From Algoriphagus oliviformis (GTDB lineage Bacteria > Bacteroidota > Bacteroidia > Cytophagales > Cyclobacteriaceae), in contig NZ_JAFKCT010000014.1 in the NCBI RefSeq assembly GCF_017254915.1, forward strand, positions 1 through 64,000: 64,000 nt of DNA, written 5' to 3'. Below, in pieces: positions 35,801 to 44,291 of the stretch. Every line of letters starts with the position of its first letter. The stretch's first letter is position 1. The notes below the pieces were generated by a model. It did no database searches, was not told where the DNA came from, and was given only the letters and a program-made list of their open reading frames with translations. The translations under genes were made by a program, and so were the position numbers.

Positions 35801-36322
35801 CCGGATTTCACTTGGGGTATGACCAACAGCTTCACCTACAAAAACATCGACTTTGCCTTTACGCTTCAGGGAGTACAGGGCTTTGAGGTGCTGAACCTCG
35901 CAAGACGCTACTACGGCAACTACGCCGGTTCCTACAACGTGCTGTCCAGCGCTTCCAATGGCTGGATGTCCGAGTCGGACCGCGGCGACGGCGTGTCGCC
36001 TATGATCGATCGAAACTTCAACGGCTATGCCGGCAGTACAGTGGTCAACAACGTCACGTCATTGTTTGTGGAGGATGGTTCTTTCCTGAGAATCAGAAAC
36101 ATCACCTTGGGCTACAACCTGCCAGCTTCCCTTTTGGAAAAGGCCAAGCTGTCCAGCGCAAGATTTAGCTTCACGGTACAAAATGCCTACACCTTTACCG
36201 ACTACGAAGGCTACAATCCCGAGGTAAGCGCCCAGGGTGGCAGCCCTTTGGTGCCAGGTGTGGACGCGGGTGGCTATCCGCTCGCGCGTACGTTTATGTT
36301 TGGTTTAAATGTTGGCTTCTAA
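32837..36322 (+). CDS. SusC-like TonB-dependent receptor with STN domain
   Basis: An 1161-residue outer-membrane transporter. After the signal peptide (about residues 1-36) come an STN signalling domain (about 43-118), a carboxypeptidase-like beta-sandwich (KISGTVRDESGMGLPGVTVL, about 133-205), a TonB-box-like stretch (EFVVVGYGT), the plug (about 225-340) and the beta-barrel, ending in a terminal Phe (NVGF) as barrel-insertion signals do. It imports glycan fragments with the SusD partner 103 bp downstream. The STN domain marks it as a transducer that signals through the FecR and ECF sigma pair encoded just upstream. Confidence 0.95.
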   Translation: MKKTIPLIVMSIKLLLRGVAILCLTLSPLMASTSSAQVKSIDEVHLKLEKRSYSLTELFREIENKTDFSFFYTDAVVSGQSGLSFAKTSGTVEQHLYQIATQTNLRFKQVNNTISVIAHRTGEALVETEAQREKISGTVRDESGMGLPGVTVLVEGTTTGTVTDIDGNFSIEASEGQALIFSFIGLQRQRIVVGSATLMDVVMRTEENNLEEFVVVGYGTLQKKDITGSVSAISSEELKDQPVVSVDQAIAGRLAGVVVTQATGAPGGGASVRIRGAGSLSAGNEPLYVVDGFPVTNDFDQRNNPLNTINPNDIDNIQVLKDASATAIYGSRGSNGVILITTKSGKNGMSKIDFSISTGVQQVEKTLDVLNATDFAYYVNESRNNAWVNSGPGRSASDPNSVRLNNVMYLLPEVLSNPESLGEGTNWQDEIFRTASMSNYQLNFSGGNEKTKYFVSGGYMSQEGVIINSDLERYSFRVNVESQMNKRVKVGANITPSYTFSNQSLAEGNWQGGGIIQSAITAAPHLTPYDEFGNYTKITGQGIGLSEVDNPVKIAKEYFHQQQNLRLLGTSFAEFSLIDNLKFKALVGADIRNFREDIFSSSIINPNSVNATKPAVGTNATSQTRNWLSEFTLSYNKSIGKHHFDAVLGYTVQQESLDVNRMTGTNFANDNIKTINAAGLISSATSTKEEWALISYLARVNYNYDDRYLLTATFRRDGSSRFGEDNRWGSFPSVSLGWRISEEQFMEDVSWLSELRLRTSYGLTGNNFITNYGSIGLTSIENYPLGMNGGTVSNGIRLSNIPNSTLGWERNSQADLGIEIGLLQNRIYASADYYNKITSDLLLNVPVPTLTGYSTALQNIGEIQNKGFEFTVTSRNTVGKLKWTTDLNFSTNNIEVRALGPDGSPIISRQATSASAPTHITEIGSAPGSFFGYNVIGVYQNQEEVDSSPVILNGNGTVQSKPGQLKFEDVNGDGVINANDRRVLGSPFPDFTWGMTNSFTYKNIDFAFTLQGVQGFEVLNLARRYYGNYAGSYNVLSSASNGWMSESDRGDGVSPMIDRNFNGYAGSTVVNNVTSLFVEDGSFLRIRNITLGYNLPASLLEKAKLSSARFSFTVQNAYTFTDYEGYNPEVSAQGGSPLVPGVDAGGYPLARTFMFGLNVGF

Positions 36323-36425
36323 TCTGGACTAGTTATGAAATCGAGTATGAAGAAAACTTCGCCAAGAGAGTTGATTTTCGAGATACGAGATTCCATGTGG
36401 CCTTTTAAAAATAAAATCTAAACAC

Positions 36426-37889
36426 ATGAAAAACATACAAATATGGGTTGCCGCCGGAGCTTTTGTCATGCTGACCGCAGGGTCTTGCAGCAGCGATTTT
36501 CTGGATTTGGCTCCGATTTCCCAGCAAAACAGCAACAACTTCTACAAGACCGCAGAGGACATGGGCAACGCGCTCACGGCTGTCTATGGCTCCCTGCAAT
36601 ACAGCGGGCAGTACTATTCCTCCATGCACGTGATGGGGGATCTGCGCTCGGACAATACCGAGATCACCAACCCCAATGCCGGTGCCGACCTGCAGGCGAT
36701 CGACAATTTCACCAACACTCCGGTGACTTCCATCAGCAACACCACCTGGACAGGACACTACCAGGGTATCCAAGCCGCCAATATCGTCATTGAGAAGATC
36801 GAGGGCGTGGCGATGGATGCGACCCTGAAGGCGCGCTACATCGGTGAGGCGAAGTTCCTGCGGGCGCTGATGTACTTCAACCTGGTGCGGATCTATGGTG
36901 ACGTGCCCTTGGTGACCAAAGTGATCAACAATCCCCAAGAGGGCTATTCCTATGGGCGAAACAGCACTGAGGAGGTGTACCAGCAGATCATTGCCGACCT
37001 GGTGGCCGCTGAGGCCTCGCTGCCCTACACCTACGCCGCGGCAGACGCGGGCCGTGCGACCAAGGGAGCTGCGATGGCGCTGTTGGGCAAGGTGTACTTG
37101 ACCAGAAAAGAGTGGACTTTGGCCAGCCAAAAGCTGAAGCAGGTAATCGACGAAGCCGCACAGACCAAGTACAAGCTGATGCCGACCTATGCGGGTATTT
37201 TCGGAGTCGCGGCTGAAAACAACGCCGAGTCCATCTTTGAGGTGCAATTTAAGAGCAGCTCAAGCGGGGAGGGCAGCCCCTTCGCCAACCAGTTTGCGCC
37301 GATAGGGTCTGGTACCGCGGTAGTCTCCGTGGGCAATCCTTTGGGACAGAACATCCCCACCGCAGCGATGAACCTGGCCTACGAGGCCAATGACCTACGA
37401 AAAGCAGCCTCCATGAAGACCAGCTACGTGCTGAGCGGCAAAACCACCGAGCACAACTACGTGGTGAAGTACTCCGCGACGCCGGCTTCCAACCTGGATG
37501 GGGACAACAACTGGATCGTCTTACGCTATGCGGATGTGCTGCTGATGTACGCCGAGGTGCTCAACGAGCAGGGATTTGTCGCGGATGGGCCTGCCTTTGA
37601 CTATCTAAACGAGATCAGAACTAGAGCGGGTTTGCCGCTGAAGTCATCCACGCAAGCAGACCCCGCACACCGGATCAGCTCCCAGGCCGAGTTCCGATTG
37701 GCGGTGGAGCAGGAGAGACGAGTTGAGCTTGCTTTTGAAGGACACCGCTGGTTTGATCTGCTGAGAACCGGACGGGCGCTGGAGGTATTGGCCGACCAGG
37801 GCATCCAGCCGCACCATCTGCTTTTGGCGATACCACAGAGCCAGGTGGACATCAATCCTGGCATGATTGCCCAAAATCCGGGCTACTAA
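36426..37889 (+). CDS. SusD/RagB-like glycan-binding lipoprotein
   Basis: A 487-residue surface lipoprotein (Cys21 in TAGSC). The fold is the helical TPR scaffold of the family: DFLDLAPISQQNSNNFYKTAEDMGNAL at the start, ARYIGEAKFLRALMYFNLVRIYGDVPLV in the middle, and FRLAVEQERRVELAFEGHRWFDLLRTG near the end (each a family signature). It caps the SusC barrel and captures the polysaccharide or oligosaccharide outside the cell. The substrate cannot be read from the sequence. Confidence 0.95.
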   Translation: MKNIQIWVAAGAFVMLTAGSCSSDFLDLAPISQQNSNNFYKTAEDMGNALTAVYGSLQYSGQYYSSMHVMGDLRSDNTEITNPNAGADLQAIDNFTNTPVTSISNTTWTGHYQGIQAANIVIEKIEGVAMDATLKARYIGEAKFLRALMYFNLVRIYGDVPLVTKVINNPQEGYSYGRNSTEEVYQQIIADLVAAEASLPYTYAAADAGRATKGAAMALLGKVYLTRKEWTLASQKLKQVIDEAAQTKYKLMPTYAGIFGVAAENNAESIFEVQFKSSSSGEGSPFANQFAPIGSGTAVVSVGNPLGQNIPTAAMNLAYEANDLRKAASMKTSYVLSGKTTEHNYVVKYSATPASNLDGDNNWIVLRYADVLLMYAEVLNEQGFVADGPAFDYLNEIRTRAGLPLKSSTQADPAHRISSQAEFRLAVEQERRVELAFEGHRWFDLLRTGRALEVLADQGIQPHHLLLAIPQSQVDINPGMIAQNPGY

Positions 37890-37902
37890 AAAGGAATAGA
37901 AA

Positions 37903-37968
37903 GGGCTAAAAGCTGGGCGCCTTGCCTGCTTTTGCATCAAGTGACGCTTTAGCTTTTAGCCCCTTTTT
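37903..37968 (+). terminator. Long-loop terminator or attenuator after the SusD gene
   Basis: Perfect 12-bp stem gggctaaaagct (37903-37914) / agcttttagccc (37951-37962) with a 36-base loop, then CTTTTT. It may reduce read-through from the SusCD genes into the downstream catabolic genes. Confidence 0.6.
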
Positions 37969-37998
37969 CCTAGTTTATAGAAAACATCCGATTTGTTG

Positions 37999-39474
37999 AT
38001 GAAAAACATTCTTTCGACCCTGGTTTTGGGTTGGGGGCTATCGCTTTGCCTTTTTGCGCAGCAGCCCAAAATCCTCAACCAGCAAGACACCGGCTATCGG
38101 GGGATCTGGTACAGCAACGAGCCCTCCAACGATGAGTACGTCTACAAGTACAGCGGGGGACTGGCGACCTATCCGGCCAACCATTACCCTTTTTCCATCT
38201 ATGTGCCGGAGGTGGACAAGACCTTTTTTTGCTACGGCGGCGCCGACCCCTCCGGCGCGACGCTGTGGCACATGATTTCCTACTATGACCACAAAACCGG
38301 TAGGGTGCCCAGGCCAACCGTGGTCCTGGACAAAGAGACGGACAACGCACACGACAATCCCGTCATGAATATCGATGCGGAAGGCTACCTCTGGATCTTT
38401 TCCACCGCCCATGGCACGGGCAGCCCGTCCTACGTGCACAAGAGCAAAAAGCCCTACGACATTGCCGAATTTGAGCGGGTGCATGTCACCAAGATGAGGA
38501 ATGGGAAACGGGTGGAAATGGATAATTTCTCCTACCTCCAGTCCTGGTATCAGCCTGGAAACGGCTTTATCAACCTTTTTACCCACTATGAAACCAAGGT
38601 CGTGCCCGGTCAGCCTTCCAAGCCCCGACGGACCATAGGCTATATGACCAGCGCCGATGGAGTGGATTATTCCGAATGGAAAGACCTTGCGGCCATCGAA
38701 GAGGGGCACTACCAGACCAGTGGACAATCTGGAAACAAGCTGGGAACCTCCTTCAATTTCCACCCGATCACCGAAGGCGCCAATGGCCTGAACTTCCGAA
38801 CCAATCTCTACTACCTGCAAACTGAGGATTTTGGGAAAAGCTGGCAGACGGCTCAGGGCGAAACGCTGGATTTGCCTTTGAACCAAGTTCAGAATCCCGC
38901 CTTGGTGAAGGACTATTCCTCCATGGGCCGGTTGGTTTACATCAATGACCTGGCTTTTGATCAGGCTGGACGGCCGGTGATTTTGTATGTCACCAGCAAG
39001 GGCTACGAGGCTGGCCCGGCAAATGGCCCAAGGACTTGGAACACCGCGAGATTCACCGGCTCCGATTGGGAGATTCTCCCTGTGACAGACTCTGACAACA
39101 ACTACGACATGGGCTCGCTCTACATGGCTCCCAATGGGGAGTGGAGGATTGTAGGCCCTACGAGCCCCGGGCCTCAGGCCTACAACACAGGCGGGGAAAT
39201 GGTCCTGTGGATCAGCAAAAACCAAGGTAAAACTTGGAAAAGCAAGCCTATGACTTCCAATAGCGAGTTTAACCACTCCTATGCCCGCCGTCCAGTCCAG
39301 GTTCACGATGAGTTTTATGCGTTTTGGGCGGATGGAAATGGACGCGAGAAGTCTTTTTCGAGGCTCTATTTCTCGGACAAAAAGGGAAACGTCTATCTCC
39401 TGCCTACCCAGATGGACTCTGATTTTGCGAAACCCATGCGGGTAAAAAGTGCCAAACGTCCTAGGAATGACTAG
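37999..39474 (+). CDS. Secreted BNR_4-type propeller enzyme
   Basis: A 491-residue secreted protein, started at ATG 37999 (two TTG codons precede it), signal peptide ending near residue 20 (LFAQ). The sequence GYRGIWYSNEPSNDEYVYKY, HDNPVMNIDAEGYLWIFSTAHG and the later VLWISKNQGKTWKSKPMTS block match the BNR_4 group of seven-bladed propellers, related to polysaccharide lyases of the ulvan and rhamnogalacturonan types. It is the only candidate polysaccharide-cleaving enzyme directly beside SusCD. The catalytic residues (possibly the His in NPVMN-flanking HDN) are not proven. It overlaps the next gene by 8 bp. Confidence 0.75.
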   Translation: MKNILSTLVLGWGLSLCLFAQQPKILNQQDTGYRGIWYSNEPSNDEYVYKYSGGLATYPANHYPFSIYVPEVDKTFFCYGGADPSGATLWHMISYYDHKTGRVPRPTVVLDKETDNAHDNPVMNIDAEGYLWIFSTAHGTGSPSYVHKSKKPYDIAEFERVHVTKMRNGKRVEMDNFSYLQSWYQPGNGFINLFTHYETKVVPGQPSKPRRTIGYMTSADGVDYSEWKDLAAIEEGHYQTSGQSGNKLGTSFNFHPITEGANGLNFRTNLYYLQTEDFGKSWQTAQGETLDLPLNQVQNPALVKDYSSMGRLVYINDLAFDQAGRPVILYVTSKGYEAGPANGPRTWNTARFTGSDWEILPVTDSDNNYDMGSLYMAPNGEWRIVGPTSPGPQAYNTGGEMVLWISKNQGKTWKSKPMTSNSEFNHSYARRPVQVHDEFYAFWADGNGREKSFSRLYFSDKKGNVYLLPTQMDSDFAKPMRVKSAKRPRND

Positions 39475-40933
39475 TCGGCCCCTGCTTTTTTGCCTCCTCT
39501 TCTGGACCATCGCCTGTGGGACAAAGGAGCCGGAGCTCCAGCTCCTAGATACCGTGAAGCTGGAGTCGACGGGACTGAAAGTGGAGGTGCTTGCGGATTC
39601 GCTGGTGGTGCCCTGGGATCTCGAGGTCGATTCGGAGGGATTTCTCTGGGTGGCTGAGCAAGAGGGCAAAGTGTCCCGAATCGAGCTACAGACCGCAGAA
39701 AAGCAGCTCATGCTGCTGATTCCGGACGTCTGGCAGCAGCGGACTTCCGGTCTCCTGGGAATGGCGCTTCACCCGGATTTTGCAAGCAATCCCTTTGTCT
39801 ATCTGAACTATACCGCCAAAAAGGACACGCTGATCACGAGTCGCCTAATGCGCTATGAGCTCCAAGAAGATGCTTTGACCAATGGTCAGCTGCTGCTGGA
39901 GATAGAGGGCGGGACATCGCACAATGGTTCTCGATTGGCTTTTGGCCCGGACGGCATGCTATACTGGGCCACGGGCGACACCCATGATTTCGCCTATGCC
40001 CAAGATCCGAAAAAGCTGAATGGAAAGATGCTGCGGATGAAGGCGGACGGGAGCATTCCCGCCGACAATCCCGATCCAAGCAGCTACGTCTGGGCGCTGG
40101 GCTTTCGGAACATGCAGGGCTTGGCCTTTTCCGAAAAGGGCCTGCTCTACACCTCGGAACATGGGGACGCGATAGAGGATGAGGTGAACCTGATTCGCTC
40201 TGGCGGCAACTACGGCTGGCCAGCCATAGAGGGAAAGCACGATCTGCCAGACGAAGTAGTCTTTGCGGAAGCCCATCAGAGCATCGAGCCCATACGCTCT
40301 TGGACTCCGGTGATCGCTCCCGCCGGTCTGGCTTTTTATGGGAAAAAGGAGATTCCCGAGTGGAGCAATTCCCTGCTGCTGACGACGCTCAAGGGGAAAA
40401 GCTTGAGGATTCTCCATCTTGCTGAGGATGGGACTGGCATCGGTGAGGAAGAGGTTTTGTTTGAAAACCACTACGGCAGGCTCAGGGATGTGAGCGTGGG
40501 ACCTCAGGGGGAAATCTACCTGAGCACCAGCAATCGGGATTGGAACCCCCAACCGGGCTTTCCCCTCGCTGGAGATGACAAGATACTTAAGATCAGTGTG
40601 ACGAATCAATTGAATTCCAGTTCACTAACAGTGTCCCTTCCCAAGATCGCATCATCCTTGGACGGGAAGCAATTGTACCTCAACTACTGCGCTTCCTGCC
40701 ACAAAGAAGACGGAAGCGGACTAAGCGGGGCCTTTCCGGCTCTCGCGGGATCGTCGCTGGTGGAGGGAGAAATAGGTCCGGTGGTGAAAGTAGTCACTGG
40801 AGGAAAAGGACAGATGCCCGCCTTCGCTTTTCTCTCCAACCAGGACATCAGCCAAATCCTAAGCTACGTCCGAAACAGTTTGGGAAGTCAGGCTTCGGAA
40901 ATCAGTTCAGGAGAAGTAGAAGAAAACAGATAA
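39467..40933 (+). CDS. PQQ-dependent sugar dehydrogenase fused to cytochrome c
   Basis: A 488-residue lipoprotein (Cys17 in WTIACG), started at ATG 39467, overlapping the preceding stop. Residues about 40-385 form a six-bladed glucose/sorbosone dehydrogenase propeller: VVPWDLEVDSEGFLWVAE, SHNGSRLAFGPDGMLYWATGD, and LIRSGGNYGWP with the QQ-contact regions. Residues about 400-480 are a cytochrome c with the heme motif CASCH (Cys408, Cys411, His412) and a later Met in GKGQMPAF as the likely axial ligand. It would oxidise an aldose in the periplasm and pass electrons to the respiratory chain. The next gene starts 2 bp after its stop. Confidence 0.88.
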   Translation: MTSRPLLFCLLFWTIACGTKEPELQLLDTVKLESTGLKVEVLADSLVVPWDLEVDSEGFLWVAEQEGKVSRIELQTAEKQLMLLIPDVWQQRTSGLLGMALHPDFASNPFVYLNYTAKKDTLITSRLMRYELQEDALTNGQLLLEIEGGTSHNGSRLAFGPDGMLYWATGDTHDFAYAQDPKKLNGKMLRMKADGSIPADNPDPSSYVWALGFRNMQGLAFSEKGLLYTSEHGDAIEDEVNLIRSGGNYGWPAIEGKHDLPDEVVFAEAHQSIEPIRSWTPVIAPAGLAFYGKKEIPEWSNSLLLTTLKGKSLRILHLAEDGTGIGEEEVLFENHYGRLRDVSVGPQGEIYLSTSNRDWNPQPGFPLAGDDKILKISVTNQLNSSSLTVSLPKIASSLDGKQLYLNYCASCHKEDGSGLSGAFPALAGSSLVEGEIGPVVKVVTGGKGQMPAFAFLSNQDISQILSYVRNSLGSQASEISSGEVEENR

Positions 40934-40935
40934 AG

Positions 40936-42141
40936 ATGTCAGAAACTAAACTCATTAGGCTCCTGAAAGGACTGGGGCCGGGGATTATCACCGCCGCGCT
41001 GGTCTTTGGGCCAAGCAAGATGACCATCACCTCCCGTCTTGGCGCGGAGTACGGGTACGCCACCCTTTGGGTCGTGGTGGTGGCGATCTTTTTCATGCTG
41101 GTCTTTACCGACATGGGAGCAAGGATAGGACTGAGCAGCTCAGAGAGCCTTTTGACCCAGATCAGGAAAAAGTGGGGGCAGCCCGTCGGCGTCCTCGTTG
41201 GGCTGGGGGTCTTTCTTGTCGCCACCTCCTTTCAGGCCGGCAATTCCATAGGAGTGGGCATCGCGGTTGCAGAGGCCACAGACACCCCGACCTGGATTTG
41301 GGTGCTGGTATTTAACCTGTTGGGTATCAGTTTGCTGTTTTTCAGGAGTTTCTACAAAACCCTGGAAAAGCTGATGATCACGCTGGTGGGGCTGATGCTG
41401 TTTTCCTTTCTCACAACGCTATTTCTCAGCAAGCCTTCCGTGGAGGGGATCGTCAGCGGCTTTGTGCCGACCATTCCCGTCGGTTCGCCGGGGCTGTTGA
41501 TAGCCTTTGTGGCTTCCTGCTTTTCCATTGTCGGGGCATTTTATCAGGCTTACCTCGTGCAGGAAAACCAAAAGCCCGGAGTGGAAGGCCAAGCCAAAAA
41601 CCGCAGCGCCACCGGAATATTGATTTTGGGCCTGATGAGTATGGTGGTGATCATCTGTGCAGCCGCTGTGCTCAATCCCCAAGGGATCAAGGTCAACAGC
41701 GCCTCGGAGATGTCCAAGGCTTTGGAGCCGCTTTTTGGGTCTTATGCGGCGCATCTGTTTTTGGCGGGGCTCTTTGGGGCGTCTTTTTCCTCCCTAGTCG
41801 GCAATGCCACGGTGGGCGGGAGTCTCTTGGGGGATGCCTTGGGTTTTGGCAGTAGGCTGAGTTCAAAGGCCGTGCGTAGCCTGATAGCCCTCGTGATGGG
41901 CTGCGGCATGGGGATTTCCTTGGCCTTTGGCAAGCTGCCTTTGGAGCTGATCATTTTTGCCCAAAGCGTGACGGTGTTTTTGGTGCCCTTCATCGGCATC
42001 GCCATGTACTCCATCGCCAACGATCCCGAGATCATGGGGGAAAGAGTCAATTCCCGACTGGTCAAAGTTGCCGGAGCCCTAGGCTTGGTCCTATTGGCTG
42101 GTCTGGCTGTTTGGAATTTTAATGAATTGTTTATCAAATAA
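40936..42141 (+). CDS. Nramp-related transporter lacking canonical metal motifs
   Basis: A 401-residue membrane protein with about eleven helices in the LeuT/Nramp arrangement; the N-terminal GLGPGIITAALVFGPSKMTITS and the LxxGLFGASFSSLVGNATVGG region are family-like. The helix-1 metal site DPGN is replaced by GPSK (residues 25-28). The helix-6 MPH motif is replaced by a FSIVGAFYQAYLVQ-type sequence without Met or His. It may therefore not carry Mn2+/Fe2+; Mg2+ or an organic solute is possible. Its place in a sugar-catabolic operon (2-bp gap upstream, 65 bp downstream) suggests a dedicated role, perhaps uptake of the pathway intermediate. Confidence 0.8.
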   Translation: MSETKLIRLLKGLGPGIITAALVFGPSKMTITSRLGAEYGYATLWVVVVAIFFMLVFTDMGARIGLSSSESLLTQIRKKWGQPVGVLVGLGVFLVATSFQAGNSIGVGIAVAEATDTPTWIWVLVFNLLGISLLFFRSFYKTLEKLMITLVGLMLFSFLTTLFLSKPSVEGIVSGFVPTIPVGSPGLLIAFVASCFSIVGAFYQAYLVQENQKPGVEGQAKNRSATGILILGLMSMVVIICAAAVLNPQGIKVNSASEMSKALEPLFGSYAAHLFLAGLFGASFSSLVGNATVGGSLLGDALGFGSRLSSKAVRSLIALVMGCGMGISLAFGKLPLELIIFAQSVTVFLVPFIGIAMYSIANDPEIMGERVNSRLVKVAGALGLVLLAGLAVWNFNELFIK

Positions 42142-42206
42142 ATAAATCACCTGGTGTAAAGCCGGGGTGTAATTAAAACAACTGTATCAATTGAGATTGG
42201 AATACA

Positions 42207-43223
42207 ATGAAAGATTTGATTGAGTTAGAGAAAAAACTGGCCCAGCCCTCAGCGGATCTGGTGGCGGACATGGCTAAGATAGAGGGGGATATCCTGCTCT
42301 TGGGAATAGGAGGCAAGATGGGGCCGAGCATGGGGAAGCTAGCCGTGGCGGCTGCGAAGGCGAGCGGCTCGGAGAAGCGTATTGTCGGCGTTTCGAGGTT
42401 TTCGGATGCTAAAGCAAAAGCCGAACTGGAGACCGCAGGCATCGAGACCATCTCCTGCGACCTGCTGAACGATGCGGACTTGCAGAGCTTGCCGGACGTA
42501 AAAAACGTGATCTACCTCGCCGGAAATAAGTTTGGAACCACGGGCAATGAGTCCTTCACCTGGGCGATGAACGCCTACCTGCCAGGCCGGGTAGCCGAGA
42601 AGTACAGGGGTTCGAACATTGTCGCCTTTTCCTCGGGCAACGTCTTGCCTTTTGTGCCGGTCACCTCGGGTGGGCCTTCGGAGGAGACAGCTCCTGAGCC
42701 TCTGGGTGAGTACGCCCAATCCTGCCTGGGGCGGGAGCGTATTTTCGAGTATTTCTCCAAAAAGAACCAAACGCCCACGCTGATCTACCGCCTCAACTAT
42801 GCCGTGGACTTCCGCTATGGCGTGATGATGGAGATAGGCAAGTCGGTGCTGGCCGGAAGGGAAATCGACCTGCGGACCGAAAATGTCAACGTGATCTGGC
42901 AGGGCGACGCCAATGAGGTGGCCATACGCTCTCTGCTGCATTGCGAGTCTCCGGCGAAGATCCTGAACGTGACAGGGCCTGAGATCCTGTCCGTGCGATG
43001 GATCGCCAACCAGTTTGGAAGGATATTCGGCATCGAGCCCAAGTTTGTCAACGAACCCACCGGCACCGCCCTCCTCAACAACGCCTCCGAGTGCCATCGC
43101 ATTTTTGGCTACCCCAAAGTCACTGTCCGCGAGATCATTGATATCACGGCGACTTGGCTCAGGCTGGGAGGAGAGGAGTTTGGCAAGGCTACCCATTTTC
43201 AGGAGAGAGGGGGGAAGTTCTGA
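42207..43223 (+). CDS. NAD-dependent epimerase/dehydratase family protein
   Basis: A 338-residue cytoplasmic protein of the extended SDR type. A Rossmann start (ILLLGIGGKMGPSMGKL, residues 29-45) and a VIYLAGNKFGTTGN segment are visible. In the active-site position the Tyr is present (Tyr169 in EYAQSCLGRE), but the expected Lys four residues later is Cys173, so standard SDR chemistry may not apply. A GxxG-like PEILSVRWIANQFGRIFG substrate-domain signature follows. Its TGA stop shares a base with the ATG of the DHDPS-like gene, so the two are translationally coupled, suggesting consecutive steps on the same sugar. Confidence 0.75.
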   Translation: MKDLIELEKKLAQPSADLVADMAKIEGDILLLGIGGKMGPSMGKLAVAAAKASGSEKRIVGVSRFSDAKAKAELETAGIETISCDLLNDADLQSLPDVKNVIYLAGNKFGTTGNESFTWAMNAYLPGRVAEKYRGSNIVAFSSGNVLPFVPVTSGGPSEETAPEPLGEYAQSCLGRERIFEYFSKKNQTPTLIYRLNYAVDFRYGVMMEIGKSVLAGREIDLRTENVNVIWQGDANEVAIRSLLHCESPAKILNVTGPEILSVRWIANQFGRIFGIEPKFVNEPTGTALLNNASECHRIFGYPKVTVREIIDITATWLRLGGEEFGKATHFQERGGKF

Positions 43224-44287
43224 TGAAAAGACTAAGCGAAGACCTGAAGCGGCATTTGCATGCCGGTAAGGTCATCCCCGCGCATCCCTTGGCACTGAAG
43301 GCCGACCGGAGCATAGACGAATCCCGGCAAAGGCAGCTCAGCCGCTACTACATCGCCAGCGGGGCGGGAGGTATCGCCGTGGGAGTACACTCCACCCAGT
43401 TTGAGATCCGCGATCCGGAGATCAACCTGTATGAGACGGTGCTGAAGTGGGCCTCCGAGGAGGTGGTGATGGCAAAGCTGGAACGTCCCTTCCTCAAGGT
43501 GGCAGGCATCTGCGGCCCTACAGACCAGGCAAAAAGAGAGGCTGATTTGGCGCTGAGCTACGGCTTTGACATGGGCCTGCTGAGTATGGGCGGCCTGCAG
43601 GGCTGGACCGAGGCGGCGATTTTGGACAGGGTAAGGGAAGTGGCGGCAATCCTGCCGGTCTTTGGATTTTACCTGCAGCCCTCCGTGGGCGGAAGGATTT
43701 TCTCCTACGATTTCTGGAAAGACTTTGCCGAGATAGACAACGTAGAGGCGATCAAGTGCGCCTCATTCAACCGCTACCAGACGCTGGATGTGATGCGGGC
43801 CGTGGCGCAAAGCAGCCGCAGGGAATCCATCGCCATGTACACCGGAAACGACGACAACATCGTCGCCGATCTCCTGACCACCTACCGCTTTGAGTCGGAG
43901 GGAAAGATGGTCGAAAAAGAATTTGTCGGAGGCTTGCTCGGGCACTGGGCGGTCTATACGCAAAAGGCCGTGGAGCTTTTGGTCGAGGTCAAAGCCTGCA
44001 AAAAGTCCGGCTCTGGACAGGACTGGGCTAGACTCCTCAGCAAGGGGATCGAGGTGACGGATGTCAATGCGGCCATGTTTGATCCCGCGTATCAGTTTCA
44101 CGGTTGCATCCCGGGAATGCACGAAATGCTCCGAAGACAAGGCTTGCTGGAGGGGACTTGGTGCCTGAATCCAAAGGAGGTTTTGTCTCCAGGCCAGTCG
44201 GAGGAGATCAGCCGGGTGCATCAGGCCTATCCCGACTTGAATGACGATGCCTTTGTCAGCCAATTTTTGAAACAACAGAAAATCTAA
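43223..44287 (+). CDS. DHDPS/NAL-family aldolase or dehydratase
   Basis: A 354-residue TIM-barrel protein, started at ATG 43223 where it overlaps the upstream stop; the frame extends to 43154. Features of the dihydrodipicolinate synthase/N-acetylneuraminate lyase family: an early SGAGGIAVGVHSTQF strand, the Tyr in PVFGFYLQPSV (Tyr150) and the Schiff-base Lys in EAIKCASFN (Lys178). It would cleave or dehydrate a 2-keto-3-deoxy sugar acid. It is longer than typical (about 300 residues) with an extended C-terminus. The exact substrate is unknown; the PQQ dehydrogenase context favours an aldonate-derived keto acid. Confidence 0.82.
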   Translation: MKRLSEDLKRHLHAGKVIPAHPLALKADRSIDESRQRQLSRYYIASGAGGIAVGVHSTQFEIRDPEINLYETVLKWASEEVVMAKLERPFLKVAGICGPTDQAKREADLALSYGFDMGLLSMGGLQGWTEAAILDRVREVAAILPVFGFYLQPSVGGRIFSYDFWKDFAEIDNVEAIKCASFNRYQTLDVMRAVAQSSRRESIAMYTGNDDNIVADLLTTYRFESEGKMVEKEFVGGLLGHWAVYTQKAVELLVEVKACKKSGSGQDWARLLSKGIEVTDVNAAMFDPAYQFHGCIPGMHEMLRRQGLLEGTWCLNPKEVLSPGQSEEISRVHQAYPDLNDDAFVSQFLKQQKI

Positions 44288-44291
44288 GTAT

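Noticed and set aside
38038..39711. A 557-codon minus-strand frame
   Set aside because: Antisense to the BNR_4 and PQQ dehydrogenase genes, with no recognisable domain.
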